A DNA stretch of 64,000 nt, taken from contig CAXBLU010000006.1 in NCBI GenBank assembly GCA_963976815.1, positions 186,001 through 250,000 on the forward strand. The letters are read 5' to 3'. The first letter of the stretch is position 1. Each line of letters opens with the position of its first letter. Positions 16,300-25,078 of the stretch are shown here, one piece after another. The notes under the pieces were generated by a model. It made no database searches. It was given only the letters and a program-made list of their open reading frames with translations, and was not told the origin of the DNA. Origin of the DNA: JAHRVQ01 sp963976815. GTDB lineage: Bacteria > Pseudomonadota > Gammaproteobacteria > Pseudomonadales > Azotimanducaceae. Both the position numbers and the translations under genes were made by a program.

Positions 16300-17489
16300 A
16301 AGCGCTCTGCAATCAGTGAAATGATGTGTCTAGATAAGTTGCTCTTGGACATAAGGGGAAAGCCGGTCTCTCCGTCGCGCCACAGTATGGTTGTGGCGTT
16401 GTTATCGCTGTTAAACCCTATGTTGTTGTCAGACACATCATTAGCCACAACCAGGTCCAGATTTTTTGCGGTCAACTTTTTGCGGGCATAATCTACTAGG
16501 TTTTCAGTTTCAGCTGCAAAACCAACTGTAAACGGCCTGGGATTGTGTCTCGCGACCGCCGCCACGATGTCGGGATTTTCGATGAGTTCCAAAGTCAGCA
16601 CGTTCTTACCATTCACCTTTTTGATTTTTTGGTTGGCGGTATTTTGTGGTCGGTAGTCGGCAACAGCGGCAACCGCAATAAATATGTCACAACCCTGTAG
16701 ATTGTCCATGACAGTATCGTACATCTCTTGTGCTGAGGTGACCTTAAGCATCTTTGCCCGATCAACCGCTCCCAGGTCGGTTGGGCCCGTAACAAGAGTG
16801 ACGTCTGCGCCGGCTTCGATAGCCGCTTCTGCAATCGCATAACCTTGTTTTCCGGAACTATGATTTGAAATGTACCGGACGGGGTCAATGGCTTCTCGAG
16901 TAGGGCCTGCTGTGATCATGACGCGTTTACCTGACAGCAACATTGAGGGGAACAACTGCCCCACCGCTTCTACAATAAGAGGAACGTCTAAAAGTCTACC
17001 CTCTCCAACTTCACCACAGGCTTGAATGCCGGAATCTGGCCCAAAGACATGAATGGGGCCCGCGGCGAGTTTTTCCATATTTGATTGTGTGTTGGCGTTG
17101 CCCCACATGGCTTGATTCATCGCGGGGGCTATTGCAATTGGGCATTGTGCAGCCAGACAGAGCGTCGTGAGAAGATCATTGCCTTGACCGGTTACCAGTC
17201 TCGCGATGAAGTTTGCGCTTGCCGGCGCAACCAAAACCAGGTCGGCCCATCGAGCGAGCTCAATGTGACCCATTACCGATTCAGTCTCAGTATCTAAAAT
17301 ATCTGTGTGGACCGGGTGAGTCGACAGAGCTTGCATGGTTAATGGCGTAATAAATTCTGTGGCGGCTTTAGTCATCACAACACGAACATCTGCACCTTGG
17401 TCCTGTAGTCGCCGGGTGAGTTCTGCGGCCTTATAGGCAGCAATACCTCCTGTTATGCCAAGCAGAATTCTTTTGTTTATCAGTTTCAT
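16296..17489 (-). CDS. coaBC: Bifunctional phosphopantothenoylcysteine decarboxylase/phosphopantothenate-cysteine ligase
   Basis: This enzyme carries two successive steps of coenzyme A synthesis. The N-terminal CoaC half is an FMN flavoprotein: LGITGGIAAYKAAELTRRL, a VMGHIELARWAD segment with the catalytic histidine, VAPASANFIARL, PAMNQAMW, and the IQACGEVGEGRL loop with its catalytic cysteine. The CoaB half starts at VMITAGPTREAIDPVRYISN and contains IFIAVAAVADYRP and the lysine-rich NQKIKKVNG. At 397 residues its length is standard. It is divergent from radC across a gap holding a 14-bp repeat and is coupled to dut downstream. Confidence 0.97.
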   Translation of the reverse strand: MKLINKRILLGITGGIAAYKAAELTRRLQDQGADVRVVMTKAATEFITPLTMQALSTHPVHTDILDTETESVMGHIELARWADLVLVAPASANFIARLVTGQGNDLLTTLCLAAQCPIAIAPAMNQAMWGNANTQSNMEKLAAGPIHVFGPDSGIQACGEVGEGRLLDVPLIVEAVGQLFPSMLLSGKRVMITAGPTREAIDPVRYISNHSSGKQGYAIAEAAIEAGADVTLVTGPTDLGAVDRAKMLKVTSAQEMYDTVMDNLQGCDIFIAVAAVADYRPQNTANQKIKKVNGKNVLTLELIENPDIVAAVARHNPRPFTVGFAAETENLVDYARKKLTAKNLDLVVANDVSDNNIGFNSDNNATTILWRDGETGFPLMSKSNLSRHIISLIAERL

Positions 17490-17494
17490 GGGTA

Positions 17495-17550
17495 CTGGCT
17501 CATTGCTGCTGGCTCACTGTTGCCGGCTCATTGCTGCGGGCTCGCTATTA
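17495..17550. repeat. 14-bp tandem repeat, four copies
   Basis: Four adjacent 14-base units start at 17495, 17509, 17523 and 17537. The first three are close to CTGGCTCATTGCTG; the fourth is degenerate. The array begins six bases upstream of the coaBC start codon, so it lies in the coaBC leader. Confidence 0.7.
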
Positions 17551-17761
17551 TCGGGTGAGTGCTGTTGTTTATCACCTACAGGGAACGGCGCAATTAGACG
17601 ACAGACGATCACCACTACGATGGGTAAAGATACCATTTTAGAGAATGTTGGTGTAAGTGCTTAATCACGGTACAAACGAGTCCTGATCAAGGTAAGAGAT
17701 AGACTGGCCGTATCTGCCACTCGACATGGGTAAATTATTCCGGTTGATAGTAGGAGCAACA

Positions 17762-18427
17762 GTGGATTGGCCAATTTCAGAACGACCTAGAGAAAAACTT
17801 CTTGCCCGTGGGGCGTCATCTTTAACGGACGCAGAGCTTGTAGCGATCTTTCTTAGAACGGGTACATCCAAGCAGTCGGTCCTCCTCCTTGCGAACAATC
17901 TCATCCAGCAACTAGGCGGACTGCGAGGACTCCTTGAGGCGGACTATCAGACTTTGACTCAGTGCCATGGTATTGGGCTCGCTAAGTTCGTACAGCTTCA
18001 GGCAGCCCTCGAGCTTGGCGAGCGCTTCCTATTTGCGAGGCTCGAGCGTGGAGACGGATTACTTGATCCAGCCACGACCAGACGGTTCCTAAAGAGCAAG
18101 CTTCGGGACTACGATCGCGAGGTGTTTGCCTGCCTATTTCTTGACAATCAACATCGAGTAATCAGCTACGAGGAGCTCTTTTTTGGAACGATTGATGGGG
18201 CGAGTGTTCATCCCCGGGAAGTTGTTAAGCGAGTGCTTCATCATAACGCCGCCGCTGTCATTTTTGCCCATAATCACCCTTCAGGGGTTGCTGAACCCAG
18301 CCAGGCTGACCAGCGCATTACGGATCGATTGAAATCCGCACTCATGCTGGTGGATGTCAGGGTGCTAGATCACATGATTGTAGGGGATTCCGAGGTCATG
18401 TCTTTTGCTGAAACTGGACTAATATAA
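17762..18427 (+). CDS. radC: RadC family JAB/MPN domain protein
   Basis: A 221-residue member of the RadC (UPF0758) family, which has an N-terminal helix-hairpin-helix region and a C-terminal JAB/MPN metalloprotease-like domain. The zinc motif is present as HNHPSGVAEPSQAD, with GASVHPREVVKR supplying the upstream glutamate. Its role in DNA repair is disputed and the true substrate is unknown. The start is GTG at 17762: AGGAG lies five bases upstream, and translation then begins MDWPISERPREKLL, matching the family. An in-frame ATG at 17726 would add 12 unconserved residues. It is divergent from coaBC and followed by rpmB-rpmG, a very common order. Confidence 0.93.
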   Translation: MDWPISERPREKLLARGASSLTDAELVAIFLRTGTSKQSVLLLANNLIQQLGGLRGLLEADYQTLTQCHGIGLAKFVQLQAALELGERFLFARLERGDGLLDPATTRRFLKSKLRDYDREVFACLFLDNQHRVISYEELFFGTIDGASVHPREVVKRVLHHNAAAVIFAHNHPSGVAEPSQADQRITDRLKSALMLVDVRVLDHMIVGDSEVMSFAETGLI

Positions 18428-18616
18428 CGCTGAATAATTTGAATCGGGCCTTCCCTTCTGGTATAAAGCACGGCTCTTTGTACAGCCCCCTGAATTGGTT
18501 CAGGTTCTTGGCCTTTCCTCCGGTCAATATAGGTGCAAAACAGGTGCAAAAAATCGCTGTAAGAGCAGCCACTAGCTGTTAATGCAGTCATAGAATTCAA
18601 AATGAAGGTTTAGATC

Positions 18617-18853
18617 ATGTCAAAGGTATGCCAGGTAACAGGCAAGCGCCCGGTCACCGGAAACAACGTTTCCCACGCGAACAACAAGACGCGTCGCCGC
18701 TTCTTGCCAAATGTTCACGACCATAGATTCTGGCTGGAAAGCGAGAACCGTTTCGTCAAACTTCGAGTTTCTGCAAAAGGAATGAGAATTATCGACAAGC
18801 GCGGTATTGATGAAGTTGTTGCGGATCTTCGATCTCGCGGCGAGAAACTATAA
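18617..18853 (+). CDS. rpmB: 50S ribosomal protein L28
   Basis: A 78-residue large-subunit ribosomal protein. The start MSKVCQVTGKRPVTGNNVSH and the core NNKTRRRFLPNVHDHRFW are typical of L28, and the length is exact for the family. This form has only one cysteine near the N-terminus, so it lacks the zinc-binding cysteine set. It forms an operon with rpmG. The 189 bases between radC and rpmB probably hold the promoter, but no convincing hexamers were found. Confidence 0.97.
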   Translation: MSKVCQVTGKRPVTGNNVSHANNKTRRRFLPNVHDHRFWLESENRFVKLRVSAKGMRIIDKRGIDEVVADLRSRGEKL

Positions 18854-18866
18854 GGAGCTCCAGTTT

Positions 18867-19022
18867 ATGAGAGATAAAATTAAGTTAGTGTCTTCAGCCG
18901 GTACCGGTCACTTTTACACCACAACCAAGAATAAGCGTACGATGCCAGACAAGATGGAAATCAAGAAATTTGATCCAGTTGTTCGTAAGCACGTCATGTA
19001 TAAAGAATCCAAGATTAAGTAA
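18867..19022 (+). CDS. rpmG: 50S ribosomal protein L33
   Basis: A 51-residue ribosomal protein with the family sequence MRDKIKLVSSAGTGHFYTTT and a basic C-terminus. The start at 18867 follows an AAGGAG ribosome binding site at 18852-18857; upstream in-frame codons lie inside rpmB. It lacks the cysteine pairs of zinc-binding L33 paralogues. Transcription with rpmB ends at the terminator directly downstream. Confidence 0.97.
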   Translation: MRDKIKLVSSAGTGHFYTTTKNKRTMPDKMEIKKFDPVVRKHVMYKESKIK

Positions 19023-19035
19023 TCTGGATTTTGTG

Positions 19036-19064
19036 AAAAAGACCGGCTTGCCGGTCTTTTTTTT
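19036..19064 (+). terminator. Rho-independent terminator after rpmBG
   Basis: The sequence AAAAAGACCGGC-TT-GCCGGTCTTTTT folds into a 12-base-pair stem with a minimal loop and is followed by more T residues. It lies 14 bases after the rpmG stop. The A- and T-rich flanks make it usable in both directions, which would also serve the convergent hydantoinase gene. Confidence 0.93.
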
Positions 19065-19107
19065 GTCTGGCGTTTTTGTCTGGCGTCTTAGTTCATGGCG
19101 TCTTAGT

Positions 19108-21093
19108 TCATGGTTTCAAACGTTCGAGTAATAGGTTGCCAAACTCATCCACAATAAATTGCCAACCCCGCTTGATGTAGGTTGTCGAATGCTCCTCGGT
19201 GATCAGTAACGGCCCCTTGGCCTGGCTCCCACATGCCAATGCCTGGCGTGACAGGATCTGCGTTGCTGAGGATGGCTGTACCTCGGAGGCGACAAAAGCA
19301 TCCATGTCACCCTTCAACGGTAACCTGGCCAGTTCCGGCGCCAGGTCGGTCCCTTCAAGATGAACGCGACAATTGAGTATTTCCACCGGTCGCTGCATGG
19401 TGTGCCCGTATTGTTTTTGATGGGCCGCATGGTATTTTGTCGCCGTGCTTGCCAAATCGCCGTTGAAGGGGATGTTGAGTGTGTATGTTTGTCCTACATA
19501 ACGTAGATCGAGACTGTCTCGGCGTGAAATCCTGCTGACCCCTTCCTCAAGTAGTTCTGCCTGACCCCTGGCGGCTAGTTCATCCAGCGCCGACCCTAGT
19601 TCAGTCGAGGTAAGCTCGTCTATTTGCTGTTGCAGGGTTTGGACCTGCTCCCTTCCTGGTTTTGCCGTCAGCATACCAAGGGCTGAGAGCACCCCTCCGT
19701 GTACGGGTACTACGGCGGATTGTATTTCCAGAGATTCCGCCAGGTCGCAGAGGTGAAGACCGCCCGCTCCGCCGAAACACATCAAAGTGAAACCTCTTGG
19801 ATCATGGCCGCGCTGCACAGATATGACCCGCAGTGCCTGGCTCATATGTTCATTGGCGAGATCAACTATCCCCTGGGCGACCTCCTGGATTGATTGATGT
19901 AATTGAATGGCCAGTGTTTCGATTGCAGCTTCAGCAGCAGAAAGATTCAGTTTCAGTCCATCTGCAAGCGCTTTTTCAGCACTGAGCCGGCCCAGGTACA
20001 GATTGGCGTCTGTGACCGTGGCCCGGGTTCCGCCCTGATCGTAGCAGGCGGGCCCTGGTCGAGCGCCGGAGGACTCGGGTCCGACTCTGAGTAGCCCCCC
20101 TGCATCAACATAGGCAATCGATCCACCACCGGCGCCGATGGTATGGATGTCAGCCATAGGAACACCAATAGGCAACCCGGCGATGCTGCCATTATTAGTG
20201 AGACTAAAATGGCTTTGGATCAGCGCCACGTCCGTGGACGTACCCCCCATATCAAAGGTCATGATATGGGTTCGACCGATCCTATCGCCTATGTATTGAG
20301 CCGCGGCAAGGCCGCCGGCAGGGCCTGAAAGGAGAAGATTAACTGCCCTGCCTGAGGCCAGCTCACTTGAGATTGTCAGCCCGGAGGATTGCATAATGGA
20401 AACACGAGTTGGTGTCAGGGCTCGGCTCAACGCGGCCAAATAGCGCTGAATTAAGGGTCCGATCCAGCCATTGATCCAGGTGGTCACGCCCCGCTCATAT
20501 TCACGATACTCGGGCAAAATGTACGATGACCTTGAAACAAAGTAATGATCCCTGAACAGCTGCTCCAGTTGAATTTCGGCTTCGGAATTTAGGAAGGAGA
20601 AAAGTAGGTTAATTGACACAGATTCAGGATTAAGTTTGTCGATGGTGGTTTTGAGTGCATCCAGTTCGCCGGAGGAAAAATCGCTAATCACTTCTCCAGT
20701 GGCGGACACCCGGGCGTTCACTTCGAACATCAGTTCTGGATCGAAGGGGCTACTGTTCCGGGTCGGCGTCAGATTGTAGAGCTCTGGACGGGTTTGGCGG
20801 CCAATTGAAAGCACGTCTTTTAGGCCGCGGTTTGTAATATAGGCCGTTCGGACACCTTTGCCTTCTAGGGTTGCATTGGTTGCAACGGTGGTTCCGTGGA
20901 TCAGCAGGACCGTGCCTGCCTTGACTGCATCCATCAAACCTAAGTCTTCAATGCCTTTGAGGATGGCGTCCTGGGGCTGGTCAGGGGTGGACAGAACCTT
21001 ATGTACGCGCCAGCCTTGTTCATTGTCAGGAATGCAAACAAAGTCGGTGAAGGTACCGCCGGTATCAATGCCAAGTAGGGTCTTTTTCGTCAC
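19108..21093 (-). CDS. Hydantoinase/oxoprolinase family protein (HyuA-like), stand-alone
   Basis: A 661-residue protein of the HyuA/5-oxoprolinase/acetone carboxylase beta group, ATP-dependent enzymes that open cyclic amides or activate related carbonyl compounds. The nucleotide-binding start LLGIDTGGTFTDFVC is clear, as are IHGTTVATNATLEGKGVRTA, MTFDMGGTSTDVALI and IGAGGGSIAYVDAGGLLRVGPESSGARPGPACY split through the middle; FGGAGGLHLC lies in the C-terminal half. The usual HyuB partner subunit is not encoded nearby, so the substrate cannot be named. The start is GTG at 21093. The gene converges on the rpmBG terminator and is divergent from mutM. Confidence 0.85.
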   Translation of the reverse strand: MTKKTLLGIDTGGTFTDFVCIPDNEQGWRVHKVLSTPDQPQDAILKGIEDLGLMDAVKAGTVLLIHGTTVATNATLEGKGVRTAYITNRGLKDVLSIGRQTRPELYNLTPTRNSSPFDPELMFEVNARVSATGEVISDFSSGELDALKTTIDKLNPESVSINLLFSFLNSEAEIQLEQLFRDHYFVSRSSYILPEYREYERGVTTWINGWIGPLIQRYLAALSRALTPTRVSIMQSSGLTISSELASGRAVNLLLSGPAGGLAAAQYIGDRIGRTHIMTFDMGGTSTDVALIQSHFSLTNNGSIAGLPIGVPMADIHTIGAGGGSIAYVDAGGLLRVGPESSGARPGPACYDQGGTRATVTDANLYLGRLSAEKALADGLKLNLSAAEAAIETLAIQLHQSIQEVAQGIVDLANEHMSQALRVISVQRGHDPRGFTLMCFGGAGGLHLCDLAESLEIQSAVVPVHGGVLSALGMLTAKPGREQVQTLQQQIDELTSTELGSALDELAARGQAELLEEGVSRISRRDSLDLRYVGQTYTLNIPFNGDLASTATKYHAAHQKQYGHTMQRPVEILNCRVHLEGTDLAPELARLPLKGDMDAFVASEVQPSSATQILSRQALACGSQAKGPLLITEEHSTTYIKRGWQFIVDEFGNLLLERLKP

Positions 21094-21164
21094 GCAGGCA
21101 CCCTATCCCAGCAGGTTGAAAAATGCCATGCTGCTTCGCAATCAAAAGTGGTTGAGTTCATTCA

Positions 21165-21977
21165 GTGCCAGAGCTACCGGAAGTTGAGACAACCCGTCGG
21201 GGAATTCATCCACATCTGGTTGGGCGGAGGATCAAAGCTGTCCTGGTTCGCGAGTCGCGGCTGCGGTGGCCCGTCACCCCTGCATTAGGTCAACACCTTA
21301 CGGGCCAGAAGATCCTCGATGTCACCAGACGGGGCAAATATTTGTTTCTCCATACGTCGGTTGGGCGGGCCATGATTCATCTAGGGATGTCAGGTAGTTT
21401 GCGAGTGCTGCCGGACACCACGGAGCCCGAGAAACACGATCATATTGACCTTGGTTTAGAAGGCGGATTGCTACTGCGATACAGAGATCCCCGCAGATTT
21501 GGCTCGTTCTTTTGGTTGGTAGATGACGATGGCCATTCGCTGATCGATAATCTTGGACCTGAGCCATTGGGTGCTGAGTTTGATGGTGAGTACTTGTTTG
21601 CTCGGTCCCGTAAAAAGTCCGTCGCAATCAAGCAGTTTGTTATGGACAGCAAGGTTGTTGTGGGCGTGGGTAATATTTACGCCAACGAATCTCTTTTTAT
21701 GTCAGGAATTCGTCCAGATCGAAAAGCTGGCTCCATCTCTCGCAAGCGCTATGAAGTACTCGCCGAGCGTATCAAGGTAGTCCTCGCCGCGGCAATCGAG
21801 GCCGGAGGAACGACCCTCCAGGATTTTGTCAACGAGGACGGTAAGCCCGGCTACTTTCGCCAGGAGCTGATGGTTTATGGCCGTGGTGGTGAGGCCTGCC
21901 AATCTTGCCATGGGACGCTAGTCGAAACCCGTTTGGGCCAGCGAACCACGGTTTTCTGTAAAAAGTGCCAAAGTTAG
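21165..21977 (+). CDS. mutM: Formamidopyrimidine-DNA glycosylase
   Basis: MutM (Fpg) removes 8-oxoguanine and formamidopyrimidines and cuts the abasic site. The 270-residue protein begins PELPEVET after the initiator, so the catalytic proline is residue 2. The start is therefore fixed at the GTG at 21165, even though no clear ribosome binding site precedes it. The helix-two-turn-helix region includes VVGVGNIYANESLF. The C-terminal zinc finger is CQSC, 16 residues, then CKKC. It stands alone between the hydantoinase-like gene (divergent) and a small membrane protein. Confidence 0.97.
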   Translation: MPELPEVETTRRGIHPHLVGRRIKAVLVRESRLRWPVTPALGQHLTGQKILDVTRRGKYLFLHTSVGRAMIHLGMSGSLRVLPDTTEPEKHDHIDLGLEGGLLLRYRDPRRFGSFFWLVDDDGHSLIDNLGPEPLGAEFDGEYLFARSRKKSVAIKQFVMDSKVVVGVGNIYANESLFMSGIRPDRKAGSISRKRYEVLAERIKVVLAAAIEAGGTTLQDFVNEDGKPGYFRQELMVYGRGGEACQSCHGTLVETRLGQRTTVFCKKCQS

Positions 21978-22150
21978 GGAGTTTGTATTTGGGAGAAATT
22001 CGGCATAACCTAATTCAGCTTAAAAAGTAACGTGACACAAGAGGTTACGTTCAGTTTCTAGATTCGACCTAAACAAACCCAAAAATGCTAGAACAAAAAG
22101 ATAAGCGAAACTGAAATAAAGGCGAAACCAAAAAGGGAAATTGGAAGGAA

Positions 22151-22465
22151 ATGAGCATGGTAAATCTGATAAAAGTGGGACTCCTCGCAATGTTGCTGGC
22201 CAGCCCGACAATGCTCCAGGCCGCTCAGGTGGAGGAAAACCCTGACGGTATCACAATGATGGGTGATCTCCTCGTGGCGCGCCCGCTTGGACTGGTTCTA
22301 CTTGGCTTAGGCACCGTGACCTACGTCGCAACCCTGCCTTTTTCGCTACTCGGCGGTAACGCTGGGGATGCCGGTGAGGCGCTAGTACTTAAGCCCGCTG
22401 AAGAAGTTCTGCTCCGATGTCTGGGCTGTCGTACCCCCGGACGCAAAGAGAAAATCAAAGACTAA
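22151..22465 (+). CDS. Small membrane/secreted protein of unknown function
   Basis: A 104-residue protein. An N-terminal signal peptide or anchor (IKVGLLAMLLASPTMLQA) is followed by a short linker and one hydrophobic segment, PLGLVLLGLGTVTYVATLPF, continuing into a glycine-rich stretch. The C-terminus is basic with a CLGC pair near residues 93-96. Similar short proteins between mutM and coaD occur in Pseudomonas relatives and are sometimes labelled multidrug transporter without evidence; I do not adopt that name. Two starts are possible, ATG at 22151 and at 22157; GGAAGG directly precedes them and spacing favours the second slightly. It converges on coaD with a four-base gap. Confidence 0.65.
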   Translation: MSMVNLIKVGLLAMLLASPTMLQAAQVEENPDGITMMGDLLVARPLGLVLLGLGTVTYVATLPFSLLGGNAGDAGEALVLKPAEEVLLRCLGCRTPGRKEKIKD

Positions 22466-22469
22466 GACC

Positions 22470-22946
22470 CTAGCCAATTTTCCCTGCGATAAGTGCTTCG
22501 TTGACGGAAGGGTGTACAAACTTACTTACATCTCCGCCATAACCGGCGATTTGCCTGACGAGTGTTGACGAGATGTAGGAGAACTCCTCCGAAGGGGCGA
22601 GGAATACGGTTTCGAGGCCTGGCTGTAAGACTCGATTCATGTTGAGCATTTGGAACTCGTATTCAAAATCCGTCACGGTCCGAATGCCCTTCAGGATGAC
22701 TTCAGCGCCGACTTCTTTAGCAAATTCCACCGTCAGCGTGTTGAAACCAACCACTTCCACATTTTTGATGTGAGACAAAGCTTCTTCGGCCAACTTGACC
22801 CGGAGCTCTAGTACGCTTGGGCTCTTGTGTGGACTTGTTGCGATACCGAGGACAACGCGATCAAAAATTCGAGCAGCACGCTCGACCAGATCAGCGTGGC
22901 CGTTGTGAATCGGATTGAATGTTCCTGGATAAAGTACTGTTGTCAT
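22470..22946 (-). CDS. coaD: Pantetheine-phosphate adenylyltransferase
   Basis: CoaD transfers AMP from ATP to 4'-phosphopantetheine, the penultimate step of coenzyme A synthesis. The 158-residue enzyme has YPGTFNPIHNGHADLVERA, which contains the nucleotidyltransferase T/HxGH motif, then IASTSPHKSP-like loop residues (ATSPHKSPS), GIRTVTDFEYEFQM and the C-terminal EFSYISSTLVRQIAGYGGD. It lies 77 bases downstream of rsmD, the usual rsmD-coaD pairing. coaBC of the same pathway is also in this window. Confidence 0.97.
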   Translation of the reverse strand: MTTVLYPGTFNPIHNGHADLVERAARIFDRVVLGIATSPHKSPSVLELRVKLAEEALSHIKNVEVVGFNTLTVEFAKEVGAEVILKGIRTVTDFEYEFQMLNMNRVLQPGLETVFLAPSEEFSYISSTLVRQIAGYGGDVSKFVHPSVNEALIAGKIG

Positions 22947-23023
22947 GGGCGCTAAGGGAAACTGAAATCACCGGCATCATACATGACCCGATCCTCGGTG
23001 CCACCCCGTTTGGTTTCTGCCGG

Positions 23024-23596
23024 CTAGCCAGTGCCATCCCGACTCACTAACGCATAATGGACAGCGCCGGCTCGCTTCTGACGGCGTATTCCTGCGCCGT
23101 CTGGAGCTACTTCTAATTTGGCGCCGCTTTCGACATAAATTTGCCCATCTACCGCTAACAAATTAGGTTGTAGTAGCTGGCTCAGGAGTTTTCCCAGATC
23201 AGCATCGGCAAAGGGTGGGTCCAAAAATATTAAGTCAAATGGCTTGCCGCTATAATTCGATATGAAGGGGCGGGCATCTGCAACGTCACAGCGATAGCGC
23301 TGACGTGCAGCACCCAGCGATTGTAGGTTTGTGTTTAGGGTCCTGACGGCCTCGGGTAGCTGGTCGAGGATAGTGCAATGCTCAGCGCCACGGGATAAGG
23401 CTTCGATACTAAGAATGCCGCTACCGGCAAAGGGCTCAAGGCATCGAGCGCCATGTATATGGGCCTGTAGCCAGTTAAACAATGTCTCTCGGACACGGTC
23501 TGGAGTAGGACGAACCGCGTCAATATCGGCGAACTGAATTTGTCTGCTACGCCATTCACCACCGATGATGCGCAGTCGACGGGGCGTCGACGGCAC
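23024..23596 (-). CDS. rsmD: 16S rRNA (guanine(966)-N(2))-methyltransferase
   Basis: RsmD methylates G966 of 16S rRNA in the small subunit. The 190-residue protein shows RIIGGEWRSRQIQF, RPTPDRVRETLFNWLQ, the SAM-binding CLEPFAGSGILSIEALSRGA and the catalytic DLIFLDPPF. The start is GTG at 23596, sharing one base with the stop of the upstream mechanosensitive channel gene (TAGTG). rsmD is therefore probably coupled to that gene, which is not its usual partner. Confidence 0.95.
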   Translation of the reverse strand: MPSTPRRLRIIGGEWRSRQIQFADIDAVRPTPDRVRETLFNWLQAHIHGARCLEPFAGSGILSIEALSRGAEHCTILDQLPEAVRTLNTNLQSLGAARQRYRCDVADARPFISNYSGKPFDLIFLDPPFADADLGKLLSQLLQPNLLAVDGQIYVESGAKLEVAPDGAGIRRQKRAGAVHYALVSRDGTG

Positions 23597-24933
23597 TATT
23601 GTTCAGGCCAGTTTTTGATGTGCAGATCCTGCTGAGGAAAGGGAATCTCTATATTGGCTTGTTTTAATTCCCGCCAGATTCCCATCAAAACATCGCTGCG
23701 AACATTGGTGAGCCCTGCTTCAGGGTCACTGATCCAGAATCGCAAATCGAAGTCGATAGAACTCCTGCCAAGGACCATAAGGTTACAAATGGGTGCGGGC
23801 TCCTGTTGAACGCGTTCTACATTCATTGCTGCGTTGATCGCCAGGAGCTGGACCGCCTCCAGGTCCTCGGTTTTGTAGGACACGCTAAAAGGTGCATGAA
23901 TGCGGACCACCCGATCGGAACGAGACCAGTTCACGACCCCTTCGCTCATAAAACGATCGTTCGGTATAAGTAACTCGGTGCCCTCGCGAGTGCGTAGGGC
24001 AACATATCTGGCCTGCATTGATGTCACCCAGCCCATCTCACCTTCAATCTCAATCACATCGCCGGGTTTTATTGAGCGATCAGCGAGTAATGTAAAGCCA
24101 GCCAGAAAATTTGCGATAATGCGCTGCAATCCAAGACCGATACCGAGGCCCACCGCACCACTGAAGACCGCAAGGGTTGTGATGTTGAAACCCACAATTT
24201 GGAAGGCGATTAAGAGTGCAATAATCGGCAGAACCACATTCATGATTTTGCCGATGAGCGCCTTGACGGCTGGGCTTAGTTCATCAATCTGCTCAATTTT
24301 ATCCTGTAGAAGTTTGCTGACCAGGTTCGCACCCCAGAACAACAGGGCGAAATAAACCAGGGTTTTCACAACATCCAGCAAACTAATGTCTATGCGTTGT
24401 CCAGCGTCGTTGGTGCCCAGGGGAATGGCTAGACTTTGCATTTGTTCAAGGACAGGTCCGAGGGCGCCGAAGGCATCTAAAGCTGCAATGGGCCAGGCGA
24501 CATAAAAGGCAAAACTCGACCAGAAGGGAGACTGGATGACCAGTGTGACCATTCGGACAACAATCCAGGCATTCATCAAGGCAATGGTAGCGGCCACCCA
24601 TTCAGTGGGCCTATCAGCGCTTCCCAGCCCCAGATTCATCATCGCGATGGTGAAATATAGAATAAGCGGCACACCCAGAATGGCAATCGCATCCACCAGT
24701 CGATTAACAAAGGGTATATCGACCCGGTTACCCAGGCTGGACTGAACAAAGTCCTTAAACAGATGGCCAAACATAGCTGCGGGCACGATTGCAGCAACAA
24801 TTAGTCCTAGTTGGACTGCAACATCAAAGGTGAGCAGTGTGTTTTGAATCCAGGTTAGCCATTCCTGGGCTAGCGCGTTTACGCTGTCCAGCGGTACGAA
24901 CTCTTTTAACGCTGATTGATCATTCTCTTCCAT
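23596..24933 (-). CDS. MscS-family mechanosensitive ion channel
   Basis: A 445-residue inner-membrane protein. About five or six hydrophobic segments lead to the pore helix and beta domain of MscS: GAVGLGIGLGLQRIIANFL, then AGFTLLADRSIKPGDVIEIEG. The beta domain continues RTREGTELLIPNDRFMSEGVVNWS. A soluble alpha/beta C-terminus follows. The glycine/alanine packing of the pore helix is as in MscS, so it likely opens on osmotic downshock. The start MEENDQ at 24933 is preferred; the frame extends 23 residues to 25002, but those residues are atypical. In Pseudomonas relatives M16 peptidase genes often occupy the space between rsmD and ftsY. Confidence 0.85.
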   Translation of the reverse strand: MEENDQSALKEFVPLDSVNALAQEWLTWIQNTLLTFDVAVQLGLIVAAIVPAAMFGHLFKDFVQSSLGNRVDIPFVNRLVDAIAILGVPLILYFTIAMMNLGLGSADRPTEWVAATIALMNAWIVVRMVTLVIQSPFWSSFAFYVAWPIAALDAFGALGPVLEQMQSLAIPLGTNDAGQRIDISLLDVVKTLVYFALLFWGANLVSKLLQDKIEQIDELSPAVKALIGKIMNVVLPIIALLIAFQIVGFNITTLAVFSGAVGLGIGLGLQRIIANFLAGFTLLADRSIKPGDVIEIEGEMGWVTSMQARYVALRTREGTELLIPNDRFMSEGVVNWSRSDRVVRIHAPFSVSYKTEDLEAVQLLAINAAMNVERVQQEPAPICNLMVLGRSSIDFDLRFWISDPEAGLTNVRSDVLMGIWRELKQANIEIPFPQQDLHIKNWPEQ

Positions 24934-25078
24934 GGCCCAAGAATAACCGAAATCGGTCACTGCTGCCCTATTCCCGCAAAAGCCTTTGCGGTGGGTCGCC
25001 AATCTCCGGATAATCCGCTATTTGCGGTGTCCCTGCAAATGCGGCCTCGTGAAACTGTTGGTGCTGGTGGATAAATCA

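Noticed and set aside
23900..24355. 151-codon plus-strand frame
   Set aside because: Antisense to the MscS-type channel gene, which has clear family motifs.
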